From positions 65,372,222 to 65,436,221 of the forward strand of contig NC_030677.2 in assembly GCF_000004195.4 (NCBI RefSeq): 64,000 nt of DNA, in the 5' to 3' direction. Shown piece by piece: positions 34,395 through 45,654 of this stretch. The notes below the pieces were generated by a model, which was not told where the DNA came from, made no database searches, and worked only from the letters and a program-made list of their open reading frames with translations. Source of the DNA: Xenopus tropicalis. Taxonomy: Eukaryota; Chordata; Amphibia; Anura; Pipidae. Position 1 is the first letter of the stretch. Each line of letters begins with the position of its first letter. The position numbers and the translations under genes are program-made.

Positions 34395-35695
34395 ACATAC
34401 AACACTTATATCACATGCAACACTCGCTGTGCAGTCTGTAAATGTATATGTGTCTGAAACAAGGCCACATTGCCAAGCATCACAGAGTCTCTATTCCAAC
34501 TACAAATTAATCCATATATACTGCCACACTTTATGAATTATGCTGTACCCTGGCATGAGCTGGGTGACAGCACTCACCAGGGCATGATGAAGAGCACACA
34601 ACCAGGAAGATAATGTAGCCAGTTGACTCTCACCTATGTTAAATAAAGTCTGCCTATTGGCACTAGGTAACCCTGGACTTAATATGACCCTAGTGGCAGT
34701 ATTTCCATGGTTCCCATAGTTGGTTACATCAATAGGTGCAACAAACTGTAAAACTAAACTAAATGTAAGGGGATCTATAAGGCCAATGTTGATGGCATAT
34801 AAGCCCCAGGTCCAAAGGGCATATTCAGCATTCAAATTACACACTAAATTCTGTATCAAAATTCAGCACATAAAAAATGTATATAAGTTTATTCAAATTC
34901 TCACATAAAAATTGATACACATACCCCGAGATGTATCTGCCTTATGCATTTCATACCCCCATGGTACTTAATCATAAGCAATCATACAATCAGTGCTCCC
35001 AGACACTTTTTAATAAAACCTTAACCCCACCCATAATTACATAAAACCAATCAAAGTTCTCCAACTTCTCTGAATTAAGTAACAACATTATATTTACAAA
35101 TATTGTGTGTTCTAAACCCTTTAGGGAATTGTGTAACCAATATACAAACAATACATATTCATAGAAAACACATTCATGCTCACCCATTTTGACAGCTATC
35201 ACAGCATAAGTAAATTATGAATTATACATTACTGTTAGGTATAAATATGCTCTATAAAAGTTTTTTTTAAAATTTATAGACATTTACTGCTGCCCATAAA
35301 AAAGCATGGTGTTCCATCAGATCTTCGAACATAAAATAACAAATACATAATGTAAAATACAGTATATATAGTATATAAAAATTCTTCCATACACACTTAT
35401 CATTTTAAATAAAAAGTAACATCAAATTCATTTAGTGGCAAGCGTGTATGTAAATAAAAGACCCAAAACACTTCACTTTTTGCTAAAAGTCCTGCTAATT
35501 CACCCCCTCTTATACCTAGCATGACTTCAATACCCTGAACTGAAAAGCACTTTGTGTCACTCTCATTACATTGCGCAAAATGTTTAGTTTTAATGCTCTT
35601 TTCAATAGCTTGGGGGTTTTATATTTGACCAAAGTGCTCTTCCTATGGACTAATCTGCATTTGAGGTATCCAACGCTATTTTTTTCCATATAGCA
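34395..35695. other. AT-rich non-coding stretch, no gene seen
   Basis: No recognisable gene or repeat. The reading frames of 60-119 codons have no motif. Confidence 0.5.
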
Positions 35696-35699
35696 CACT

Positions 35700-36425
35700 T
35701 TCTAATGCAATGCGCTCTTTGGAGTTGTAGGTGGCTCATGCGTGAGTTGAACTCTGGATCTTGTACTCACACTCCTTGTGCACATTCCCTGTTCACCTAG
35801 TCAGACTTTAAGATTGTATGTGGAGGGAGCCACCACCCTCTCTATTGTTTTAAATATTTGTGCATCAAACTCTGGACCTTGTGCTCCGTGGGTGAGTGCC
35901 TTAACCCCTTTCACATTTGACAAGTCCCGATCTCCTTTGGCATTATGACCTTTCTACCTAATTTGTGACATTGCCCATAGCCTTCAACAAAGTAGTGAAA
36001 AGAGCAGCTGTTTTATAAGTTGAAGCTCTAGGGATTAATATGGCTGCTTTGCAAACCAAATTTTGCAAGTTCTATTCCTGCTTCTTTCCGCCTTCGTATG
36101 TTTTGGCTGTTATTTGGAGGGCCAAAATCCATATGGCTCCATTGGTGTAATGCAAGTGGCCACTGTGTGTTCTGTTCCAGGTTGGCCCCTCTTTTGGGGA
36201 AACTATCTTAGTGTGACATTGCGTTACTACACTAGGGTTGGCAAATTTGGTGGCAGGTGGTCCTTCATGACAAACCAAGGCAACTGTAACCAAACCCTCC
36301 AGAAAGTGGAGGAAAGGACAACTGCTCTTTCCACTATACCGCTGAAGCCGCAGGGCAGGTTCTCAAATGAGGTAGCAGGTGGCGCTTCGTGATGTGGGCC
36401 AAAGCATTTCAATAAGAAAGGAGCA
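35700..36425 (-). repeat. Internally repeated block, possibly Pol III/satellite-like
   Basis: Two related segments lie about 118 bases apart: GAACTCTGGATCTTGTACTC (about 35749) and AAACTCTGGACCTTGTGCTC (about 35867). Two more related segments lie near 36255 (GCAGGTGGTCCTTCATGAC) and 36378 (GCAGGTGGCGCTTCGTGAT), again about 120 apart. On the minus strand GCGGTATAGTGGAAAGAGCA looks like a tRNA A box and GGTTAAGGCACT is tRNA-like. No folded tRNA can be drawn. A tRNA-derived SINE or a satellite related to known Pol III-transcribed frog satellites is possible but unproven. Confidence 0.3.
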
Positions 36426-36549
36426 GGGACTGAAGACGCAGCCTCCAATTCACAAGGGGAGGGGGAGAGAATTGCTTTGGGATACTGATAATAGCAGGGA
36501 GGACCATAAGTTGTTTATGTGACATTCTCAAGCTGGTACCAGTAGTAAA

Positions 36550-37390
36550 TGTATGTTTACTAATGCAAGGAATCTGACTGGTAAAATGGGAGAGCTGGAG
36601 GTACTAGCATTGGAGCGGAAATATGATTCGATTGGCATTGCTGAAACTAGGTTGAACGAGTCGCATGACTGGGCAGTTAATATTGGAGGTTATACATTGT
36701 TTCAGAGTGACAGTGGCAATAGAAGTGTGTCTGTTTGTTAAGCAGGAATTAAAAGCAATTATTAAGGAGGAAGTGATAAACTTGTTGCATGTCAACTTTA
36801 TGTCACAGGTTGTTGAGGAGCCAACCAGGAACCATGCTATATTGGATCTAGTGATCTGCAATGACCCAGAACGTATAGCAAATGTGCAAGTGGTTGAACC
36901 CCTGGGTTCAATAGTGACCATAATGTTATTTTATTTAATGTTTGCTGCAGGAAACAAATATATACTGTACGCTGGGGCAATGAAGACCCTGAATTTTAGA
37001 AAAGCTAATTTTACCTACTTAAGGGCAGTGCTTCAGAGTATAAATTGGGGCATTATGTTTTCTACTAATAACACAGAGCAGAAATGGTTGTCATTTAAAA
37101 TGATATTAAATCATTACTGTTCTCAATTTATTTTATTAATAAGAACATGTAGAAGTGTTAAGAATCACCCTATGTGGCTTAACTCTGAGGTAAAGAAATT
37201 AAAGTCAGAGGGGACAGAAGTTGCATTTAATGAATATAAACACTATGACAAGTGTTGTAAAACAGCAATCTGGAAGGCAAAGATAGAAAATGAGGAGCAT
37301 ATTGCAGCAGAGGCTAAAACTAAACCAAAAAGTTTTTTAAGTATATTAATAGTAAAAAGATCCAGGTTGAGGGTGTGGCCCCATTGATTT
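36550..37390 (+). pseudogene. CR1-like ORF2 endonuclease region, gapped
   Basis: The N-terminal apurinic-type endonuclease block is visible as MFTNARNLTGKMGELEVL, SIGIAETRLNESHDW and NIGGYTLFQSDSG. The middle of the domain, including the expected GDFN block, is deleted, and the sequence rejoins at QVVEEPTRNHAILDLVICND. The catalytic SDH triplet survives at 36913-36921 but in a shifted frame. A lysine- and glutamate-rich connector leads to the RT. The domain normally nicks the genomic target. This copy is inactive because of the internal deletion and frameshifts. Confidence 0.85.
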
Positions 37391-37401
37391 AAAGTAACAA
37401 T

Positions 37402-39054
37402 ATGGTTACAGCGGATACAGAAAAGGCAGACATGCTAAACAAGTTCATTTCTTCTGTGTATACAGTAGAGGAGCCAGAGTGCCAAGTTGCACCCAATAGC
37501 TGCACTGTTGCCTCAGCTCCAACTAATAAGTGGTTGACACAGGATATGGTGCTTAAAGGGTTACACAAGATTAATGTGAACAAGGCACCTGGCCCAGATG
37601 GAATACACCCTCGGGTACTGAGAGACCTAGGGTCAGATTTACAGTGGCCCCTGTTTCTGATATTCTCAGACTCGCTCCCATCTGGTATGGTACCTAGGGA
37701 TTGGAAGAAGGCGAATGTCATTCCTATATTTAAAAAGGGAGTAAGATTTCAGCCTGGCAATTATAGGCCTGTAAGTTTGACATCCGTGGTGGGCAAGTTA
37801 TTTGAAGGCTTTTTAAGTGATCACATACAAAATTATGTAGTGGAGAATGGCATTATGAGCAGTAATCAGCATGGCTTTATGAAGGACAGGTCATGTCAGA
37901 CCAATTTAATTGCTTTTTATGATGAGGTAAGTAAGAAGCTGGACAGTGGGGATGCAGTAGATGTGATCTATTTAGATTTTGCCAAAGCATTTGATACCGT
38001 TCCCCACAAACGACTGCTTTCTAAAATAAGGTCTATTGGTCTTAGTAAAGTCGTTTGCACATGGATAGAAAACTGGCTACAGGATCGGGTACAGAGGGTG
38101 GTTGTTAATGGTGCAATCTCTGTTTGGAGTAAGGTTTTAAGTGGGGTCCCTCAGGGTTCTGTACTGGGTCTACTTTTATTTAACTTGTTCATAAATGACT
38201 TAGGGGAGGGTATTATAAGTAATATATCAGTGTTTGCAGACACAAAACTCTGCAGACCAGTCAATTCTATCCAGGATGTGACATCCCTGCAGCAGGATCT
38301 TGACCAACTGGCAATCTGGGCAGCTAAGTGGCAGATGAGATTTAATGTGGATAAATGTAAGGTCATGCACCAGGGATGTAAAAATATGCAAGCCACTTAT
38401 ACACTTAATGGGACTGCACTAGGCAAATCCATAATGGAGAAGGACCTTGGAATCCTTGTAGATAATAAACTTGGCTGTAGCAAGCAATGCCAGGCAGCAG
38501 CTGCAAGGGCAAACAAGGTTTTGAGCTGTACTAAAAGGGGTATAGATTCACGGGAGGAGAGGGTTATTCTGCCCCTCTACAGAGCACTGGTAAGGCTCCA
38601 TCTAGAATATGCTGTTCAGTTTTGGTCTCCAGTGCTCAAAGGGAACATTATTAAATTCAAGATGGTCCAAAGAAGGGCAACTAAGCTAGTAAAGGGTATG
38701 GAAAGTCTCAGTTATGAAGAAAGACTGGCCAAGTTGGGTTAGTTTACACTGGAGAAGAGGAGCTTAAGAGGTGACATGATAACTATGTATAAATATATAA
38801 GGGGATCATATAATAACCTCTCTAATGTTTTATTTACCAGTAGGTCCTTACAACTGACACGAGGGCACCCACTTCGTTTAGAAGAAGGGAGGTTCCATTT
38901 AAATATTCGGAAAGGATTTTTTACAGTGAGAGCTGTGAAGTTGTGGAATTCCCTCCCCGAATCAGTCGTACTGGCTGATACATTATATAGCTTTAAGAAG
39001 GGGCATGATGGCTTTTTAGCAAGTGAGGGAAGGGTTATGGGAGATAGCTCTTAG
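37402..39054 (+). pseudogene. CR1-like reverse transcriptase, near-intact but inactivated
   Basis: One frame reads APGPDGIHPRVLR, NYRPVSLTSVVGKLFEG, GFMKDRSCQTN, motif A YLDFAKAFDTVPHKRLL, SGVPQGSVLG, then a motif C region SVFADTKLCR, and the C-terminal KCKVMH, MEKDLG, RRATKLVKGMESLSYEE and RGDMITMYKYIRG blocks. Two lesions stand out. In motif C only FAD-T is present (38232-38243) where the family has FADDT or YADDT, meaning one catalytic aspartate codon is missing. A TAG interrupts the frame at 38740-38742, after which the same frame continues for 104 codons to 39054. Otherwise about 550 codons are uninterrupted. The enzyme would copy element RNA at a nicked target. This copy is catalytically dead as written. 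Confidence 0.92.
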
Positions 39055-39204
39055 TACAAGTGAGGGAATACAGGGGTATGGGAGATAGCTCTTAGTACAA
39101 GTTGATCCAGGGACTGGTTCGATTGCCATCTTGGAGTCAAAAAAGGAATATTTTTACCTATGCAGCAAATTAGAGAGGCTTTAGATGGGACTTTTTGCAT
39201 AGTA

Positions 39205-40320
39205 GCTGCTAGAAAGGACAGGAAGCATCAATCACTGGTGGAACTAGCATGGCTTGGCAGGGTGGCATACATGGCATGTTCCAAAAGTAGTCATGCCGAC
39301 TCATTCTTCGACCACCTTGTGCTTTCTCCCTTACCAGCCCTGCATTGGTCTAAGGTCACCTGATTTGTTACTTCTTACTAAATCTTTTAGGATGCTTGTA
39401 GGTTACAATTGCCTTGGGTTTTCAAGAAGAACCAATTGCCACCAAATGTGCCCTGACTGTTCAGGTAATCCCAATGTGCCAATAAAAGGGCAAATATTTG
39501 GATATTTTAACCTTGAAAGCAAGTAAGTTGCAGGTAAAACTCAGTCTCTTTGCTAAATGTATGTTGGAGCAGTATAATTCTTAATAAATCAGAGAAAATT
39601 GAGTATAGAACTGGCCAGGCCGAGGATGACGTTAATGTAGTTAGCCAGTTTGAATTATACTCTGTATACCCTGTTTTGTTTAAAGGGGATGACATATGTT
39701 GGTAGCTTACTGCACAGGATGTCTTAATATCCAATATATATTGATAATGGGTGATTGCAAGGACCTCTTGTTGCTGTCTGTATGAAATTTGTGGTCACAG
39801 CATCATTGCACCCCTGACCAATGGTTTAAAATTTATTGGTATCACAGCCTCAGTGTGCTTATAAATAACATTGCACACAAACAAAAGAAAATAAGAAAAT
39901 GCACATAACTGAACAGATGGGATTTTCTCATACAGGAAAGGCATACATAGGCCAAGTCCTGAAATGTTCAGCTGCCAAGCTCTTTTCTGGATGCTAAGGG
40001 ACAACTGGAGAAAATGTAGAAATGTAATGTTTTAATCTAGACTAATAGAAAAAAAAAGCGTTTGTTTTTTATTTGAAGAATAGTTTTGTGTTCTTTATTC
40101 CAGCACTTTCTGTCTCATTTTAAAATCATTCTTAGATATTGTGAAGGCTTTATTCATTCATATTGTTTTTTCTAGTTATTGTGATAAAGGGTAACTACCT
40201 TTGAACTTGTCAACAATGTTTGTGGTATAGTTTGGTATACCACTGGAATTTGAAGTACTCCCACCTAAAGATAAAAGGATCAGGGTACCTTCCAGGTTTT
40301 CTACACCCAACCAGACCACC
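39205..40320. other. Non-coding stretch, no gene seen
   Basis: Nothing recognised after the CR1 3' UTR. Confidence 0.45.
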
Positions 40321-40325
40321 CCTTG

Positions 40326-40342
40326 CCCCCCCCCCCCCCCCC
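40326..40342. repeat. Poly(C) run, 17 bases
   Basis: An uninterrupted run of 17 cytosines, followed by GCCAGC. It is a likely hot spot for slippage and sequencing error. Confidence 0.95.
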
Positions 40343-40867
40343 GCCAGCTCTACATGAGTTCAACAAAACCTCCTTTAACAGTGTTGAAGGAGGCACTGTT
40401 ATCCAACAGACACAGAGATTCCTATGCTGAATCAATGTTGTGTTTCATTAAGTACTAGATAACTTTAAAGAATTTCTCCTAATCATGGGGTCTCTGATCG
40501 ATGACTAGTGATATTATTTGATAGATGAAGGGGTAAGGGAAATAACTCTTCTATTTAACCATTCTACAGAGCTCTGGTTGGATCATGTATATTTCCAACT
40601 TAAGGAATTGATTCCAGACATACCGAGGGTACAGCTAGACTCTGAGGAATCATTTTAGATATCACATATGGATAGAGGAAACTTCTATGAGGGGTGTGGT
40701 CTAAAACCAGTCTCTGTATTTTGCTCATCTCACTCAGGCTTACAGTCTGAAGGCTTAGTAGATTTATTTAATGAAATCCATCTCTATTTAATAACATCCA
40801 CTTATTTACTACTCCATGTCATATTCTTACACCTCTCAGCCTTTATACTCAAATAAGCAAAAAAAAA

Positions 40868-40912
40868 AATACTTTAGTTAGTACTTTAGTTAGTACTTTA
40901 GTACGTTAGTTA
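40868..40912. repeat. 12-bp tandem repeat (ACTTTAGTTAGT)
   Basis: Three near-exact units of ACTTTAGTTAGT and a degenerate fourth, preceded by an A run. Confidence 0.9.
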
Positions 40913-40919
40913 CTGGATT

Positions 40920-41525
40920 GTTGCTTCACACTTCCTACTTTCCTTTGACACTTGGACTCCCCATTCTGCTACCTTGGACAATTAAAAACTCAACACTGCT
41001 CTTTCTTCACTGATTTACTTGGTAATTTTTCCATTAATTTCCTTTCATTTCTACCTTTTGTGTTTTATTCTGACCCCAGTCTGCCTTCCCTACACTGCCT
41101 GTCTGCCACTCTGTGTTGCCTACTTCATTGATGTCAGTTGTTAACTAAATCTATATGATCTGCCCCTCCCTCCTACCTAGCTATTTAGTCTGTGTTTCCT
41201 GAAATAAAGAGACACTCTGGGGAAGGCTTGCAGGGTGGTGGGCTCACAGTCTGAAGGCTTAAAGTATGTGGCTTTATGTATGGAGTTAGAACTGTAGTTG
41301 CAATCTGAATTGGGGACTGGACTTTTTTATCTACACAGCTTCCTCTGATTTGCTGCTGGCTGACATACTGCTGCTTCTGTGCATTGCTACTCTTACTGAA
41401 AACAAAATTGTTACCAGATACTGGACTTCAATATCTTTTACAAAGTTAACTGATTTGTACCTTACAGTTTGACATTGACATTGGTAATTGCTGATTTTTT
41501 TTAACCTGCCACTGAGTTTACCTTC
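40920..41525. other. Pyrimidine-rich non-coding stretch upstream of L2-like element
   Basis: No gene. The sequence may include untranslated 5' sequence of the L2-like element, but no boundary is visible. Confidence 0.35.
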
Positions 41526-41529
41526 TGAG

Positions 41530-44106
41530 CTGTTAATATGCACTGTGTGCTTCTAACTGTCATTTGCTTTATCCCTCTATCCCTATCTGCTGCCATCCAT
41601 GTCCCACTATACAACCCTGCCCCCAAAATAGAAACCCTAGCAACTTTGTACACATGCCATGTCTCCCCACATCTCCTCCCCCTTCTCCAGTGCAATAGTG
41701 AATGCTTACTCTCTCTACTGCGCACCTGCTTTCTATTACTGAAACCTGGCTGCAATCTTCAGATTCTGCCCTTGAAGCTGCTCTCTCTTATGCTCTCTCT
41801 TTATCCACACCTCAGGCACGGAGGGCAGAGGTGGAGGAGGTCTCTCTCTCTTCCCACTCTGCAAATTTAAAACCGATACCATTCCATCTTTCTTATCAAT
41901 CTCCTATTTTGAAGTACTGTACATACAGGTAATATCTACTCCCCCCTCAGACTCCAAGTAGCAGTAATCTACGCCCACCTTATTCCTTCTTCTTTCCTTT
42001 CTGATTTTGAAACATGGCTCACATTCTTTCTGTCCTCTGACTGCTCCTCTCTCCTGCTGGGTGATTTCAACTGCTTTCTCCTCTCTTTAACTACTTCCCA
42101 TGGCCTTCTACAGTGGACCTCTGGTAGCACTCATGAAGATGGCCATTGTCTTAAATTAGTTTTCACCAAACACTGCACCCCCCAACTATTCACAATATCT
42201 CCTTTCCCGATCTCTGACCATAATCTAATCTAATTCTTGCTTTCTCATGACATGTTTCCCTCTTCTACCACTAAAAGAGTATTGCAGAGAAAGCTACACT
42301 CTGCTATACCATTCCATCCCTGGCATCCACACTCAATCTCTCAACACATGCTTCCTCTTCTAACACTGATTATCTTGTCCACAAATACAACACCGCTCTG
42401 ACTTCCCTTCTGGAACTTCATAACCTTCTTCTCCCACACTGACAACAAGCTTCTAATCCCTGTCTTCTTCACTACAAGTTTCCCCTTTCTTCTTTCAACA
42501 CTGCTCTCTTTCAGGCTAAACAATTCTACTCATTAACATGCATAAAACTAAACCATGGCACCTTTTCCCTTAAACCTGACTGTAGCACAATTGCTTCCTG
42601 TGCTCTTGCCCCAACAATTGCAAACTGCTTCAAAACTAAAGTCAACCTGATCTGCCAAAGCATTACCCCCATCTCTTTGTATGATTTTCTCCCTATCAGT
42701 ACAAAGGCTCCTAGAGCATACCTTAAATGTAATCCTAGTCACTGCAGATGACGCGTCAAAGCTGCTCTCCTCCTCCTCAATCATCACCTGCTCTCTTGAT
42801 TCCATTCCATCACACTCTTACACACAAGATCTGTCCTGTACTGTTGTCCCTGCACAAACACATATTTTCAACACCTCCTTCTCAGCTGGTATATTTCTGG
42901 CCACCTTCAAACATGCTCTTGTCACACCTGTACTCAAGAAGTTGTCCTCTGATCTAACTTCCCTCGATAACTATAGGCCAATCTCACTCCTTCCTTTCCC
43001 CTGCAAGCTTGTCTCCAACCAGTTTCTGAATGCCAACCATTTTCTCAACCCCTTTCAGTCAGGTTTCTGTTCAGGTTACTCTACTGAAACGCCTGTAACA
43101 AAGGTCATCAATGATATCCATGCTGATAAGGACCAGCGTCAATATTCCATACTCATACTTCTAGATCTCTCTGCAAGCATTTAATAGAGTTGATCATTGT
43201 CTTCTTTTAAAACATCTCCAAATCCTTAGTATCAATGGTTCTGCTTTATAGAACCTATCTATAGCATCCTATCTCTCCATGGGCACCTTCAGCATAACAG
43301 TTTCTGACAATACCACTTCCCTTGTTTATCTCCCTGTTGAGGAACCCCAAGGGTCTGTCCTAGGGCATTTTACTCTTTACATTAAATCACATCTTTTAGC
43401 TTCTCCTATCATCTTTATTCAAATAACACACAGATCTTCCTTTCAACCCTGTTATTCAGGCAAAAATCATCTTAAGTTTAACATGTCCTGTACTGCTTAT
43501 ATTCCCACCAAAACAATACACCAAACCTCATTACAGGTGAAAAAACAACCCTACATCCCGTTCCCCAAGGCCAGTATCTGGGTGTCACCTTAGACTCTTC
43601 TCCCATATTCTCAGCCCACATTGAATCAACTCCCCATCACTACTAAGATGTGTCTTCTTTTGGCACATTAAATACAAAATTATTATCCTGTCTTTCAGAG
43701 CCCTTCATTCTTTTGCTCCTATATATCAGCTCTCATTACCCCATACACTCCCTCCCAGCCTCTGGAATACTCTACCATCTTGCATCAGGAAAGCTCCAAC
43801 ACTAACACTTTTCTCTAAGCTTCTAAAACCACCTACTAGATGAAGCATTTTGCCAGTCGTCCTCTGTAGCAAAACACCCTTATCCTATGCCCCCTTTTTG
43901 TTTTTGTTTGTTCTCCCTTCCTAATAGGTTGTAAGCTCCATGAGGTAGGGACCTCATCCAAACTGTGCATTAAAAGCTCTTAGCTCAGAAGCGTTGATTT
44001 ATCTATTGTTACTTTATAACTTATTATAATTATCCCCCTGTTTGTGTTCACACCTTGTAAAGCACTGCGTTCAATTGAGGTGCTATATAAATAAATACAT
44101 ACATAC
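41530..44106 (+). mobile_element. L2-clade non-LTR retrotransposon, decayed
   Basis: The plus strand carries an endonuclease then reverse transcriptase in L2 style, ending in AAAGCACTGCG, GGTGCTATATAAATAAA and a short ATAC/ATACAT microsatellite tail. These are the expected 3' terminus and tail of L2 elements. Many frameshifts and stops are present. The 5' end is uncertain. Confidence 0.8.
41540..43600 (+). pseudogene. L2-like endonuclease/reverse transcriptase remnant
   Basis: Pieces in successive frames: LLSITETWLQSSDSALEAAL (endonuclease, about 41722), LLLGDFNC (GDFN at 42060-42071), FPISDHNLI (SDH at 42213-42221), then RT LDNYRPISLLPFPCKLVSNQ (about 42960), NPFQSGFCSGYSTETPVTKV, LLDLSA (43158-43175) followed by a one-base shift before FNRVDH, and PQGSVLG (43345-43365). 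The YADD region downstream is unrecognisable (about 43420), so the catalytic aspartates of motif C are lost. Endonuclease and RT together identify an L2-clade ORF2. Decay is heavier than in the CR1-like copy at 37402. Confidence 0.85.
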
Positions 44107-44109
44107 TCA

Positions 44110-44525
44110 ATGCTGCTACTCAGTGTTTTCAAGTATTTCATTAACACCTATGGAAATAAATGAAGCATGTCAAATTCTAACATCATTTCTCTGAATTCAC
44201 CTCGTTTGTATATATTTTCTTATGTTTGGCTAACCCTGCTTATCACCTTGTTGGTATGCATTCCTAATGTGCCGCTGATTTGCTGTATATTTTGTAACTT
44301 GTTAAGTACAGCTCTGAAAAGATTTGCTCTTTGGACTATGTTTTCTACATTTATTTTAATTCTTAAACTATTTAAGGGGGTGAAGAGGGTTAAAGGTGTC
44401 CTCAACCTCTTGTCAAGTGGCGACATCAATAATGACTACAATAACTAATGCTACTCTGGGCCAGAGTTGGCTACAAAATAATCAGGCCCAAGCAAGGATT
44501 CAGTTTTATCTCTTTAGCTCAACAC
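44110..44525. other. Non-coding stretch, no gene supported
   Basis: A 93-codon frame (44167-44448) encodes a hydrophobic stretch but lacks any recognised motif. It is more likely chance in AT-rich DNA. Confidence 0.4.
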
Positions 44526-44526
44526 T

Positions 44527-44704
44527 AGGGTTGTCACCTGTCCGGTTTTAACCAAGACAGCCCGGTTTTTGGTAGGGCTGTCTGGGTCAAAACTGCCTTT
44601 TTCCAAATTGGGAAGATTGACGCAGTGATTGGCGATTGGTGCCAATTGACATCACACCCCTCCTTCCTAGCTGGAATTCCCGGGCAGGAGAAGTGGCAAC
44701 CCTA
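44527..44704. mobile_element. Short MITE, TAGGGTT...AACCCTA ends
   Basis: Starts TAGGGTTGTCACCTG and ends GTGGCAACCCTA. The interior has GTCCGGTTTTAACC and related words. A second copy is at 45471-45650. The target duplication is not resolved. Confidence 0.65.
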
Positions 44705-44709
44705 CTCAA

Positions 44710-45465
44710 CACAGTGACCACAGTGCAGACAGACAAATATATGAGAGATCCTAAGGGTGCAGAGGAATGAAGGCCTTTGAGGGTTATAAGAAGGAGCTTA
44801 TTAGTTACTCTTTGTTTAATGGTAATTCATGATAAGGACTTTAGCAGGGGAGGGCCCTGTACCCTCTTGGATGAGAAAAGAAGAATTCTGGCTGCTATAT
44901 TTAATACAGACTGTAGGGGGAGAGATGGGGGTTAGGGAGACCAGTTAGTAGCAAGTTTCAGGAGTCTAGGCAACATAGGATGAGAGCATGCATTCATAAT
45001 AATTGAAAACCGCATCTCTTTCTGGTTTTTGATAATATTTTCCATGATTACTTGAAATAACCTCTCCTTTAACCATTAGCCATCAGCTGCTCAGTAATTG
45101 TAATCTACTTCGACATATACCTATATATACTTATAGCTATTCTATAATCAGAAACTTAATACATTTGGATTCTGGGAGTCTTCTGAGCAATTTGGTATGC
45201 AAAATATATATGATTAACAGTATTAACCTATTTGCCATGGAGAGACACCAAAACATTTTCATTGCAGACACTTTTGGCTCCTGCAAACAAAGCACAATAG
45301 CAGCTTTTTATATGTGTTAAAAGCCCTTACACAAATTTACCATAGAATCATGAAAGTTGAGAAACTCTGAAAAATTGAAAACAGGCATATACTGTCCTTG
45401 TAATCCAAACTACAGTACCTAACTGCAAATCTTTGCACACTTTGTGGTGCATTCTGCAAGTAGCT
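44710..45465. other. Non-coding stretch, nothing seen
   Basis: No gene or repeat recognised. Confidence 0.45.
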
Positions 45466-45470
45466 GCAGG

Positions 45471-45650
45471 TAGGGTTACCACCTTATAAAATCTGTCCAG
45501 GCAGAGGGTGTAGCAGAGGCCATAGCGGTGCATCAGGGCAAGGTGACATTTTGTGGGCGGGTCAGTGACATCAGCGACGGGGCTTACTTTCAGTCTTTTC
45601 CGGCTTTCCATATTGGGATGGGCTGTCCGGGTAAAAACTGGACAACCCTA
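45471..45650. mobile_element. Short MITE, second copy of 44527 family
   Basis: TAGGGTTACCACCTTATAAA at the left and GTAAAAACTGGACAACCCTA at the right are inverted ends of the same type as 44527-44704. The interior TTTCCGGCTTT and GGGCTGTCCGGG are shared. Confidence 0.65.
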
Positions 45651-45654
45651 ATGA

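Larger units (their letters stand above)
36455..39200 (+). mobile_element. CR1-like non-LTR retrotransposon, 5'-truncated, plus strand
   Basis: It begins in the linker between ORF1 and ORF2 (GAGAATTGCTTTGGGATACT, matched on the minus strand at about 32145), continues through a gapped endonuclease and a nearly complete reverse transcriptase, and ends in a 3' UTR with TTGATCCAGGGACTGG and GCCATCTTGGAGTCA. It is the same subfamily as the minus-strand copy at 30757-33495, from which it is separated by about 4.4 kb in head-to-head orientation. ORF1 is missing. The exact 3' end was not located. Confidence 0.85.

Noticed and set aside
35860..35910. A tRNA gene on the minus strand
   Set aside because: Only fragments of A-box and B-box words are present. 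No cloverleaf or acceptor stem can be drawn.
36063..36392. 109-codon frame starting with a signal-peptide-like stretch
   Set aside because: It lies in the internally repeated block and carries no cysteine pattern or domain. Repeat origin is more likely.
44167..44448. 93-codon hydrophobic frame, possible small membrane protein
   Set aside because: AT-rich chance hydrophobicity directly after a retrotransposon tail. No supporting evidence.
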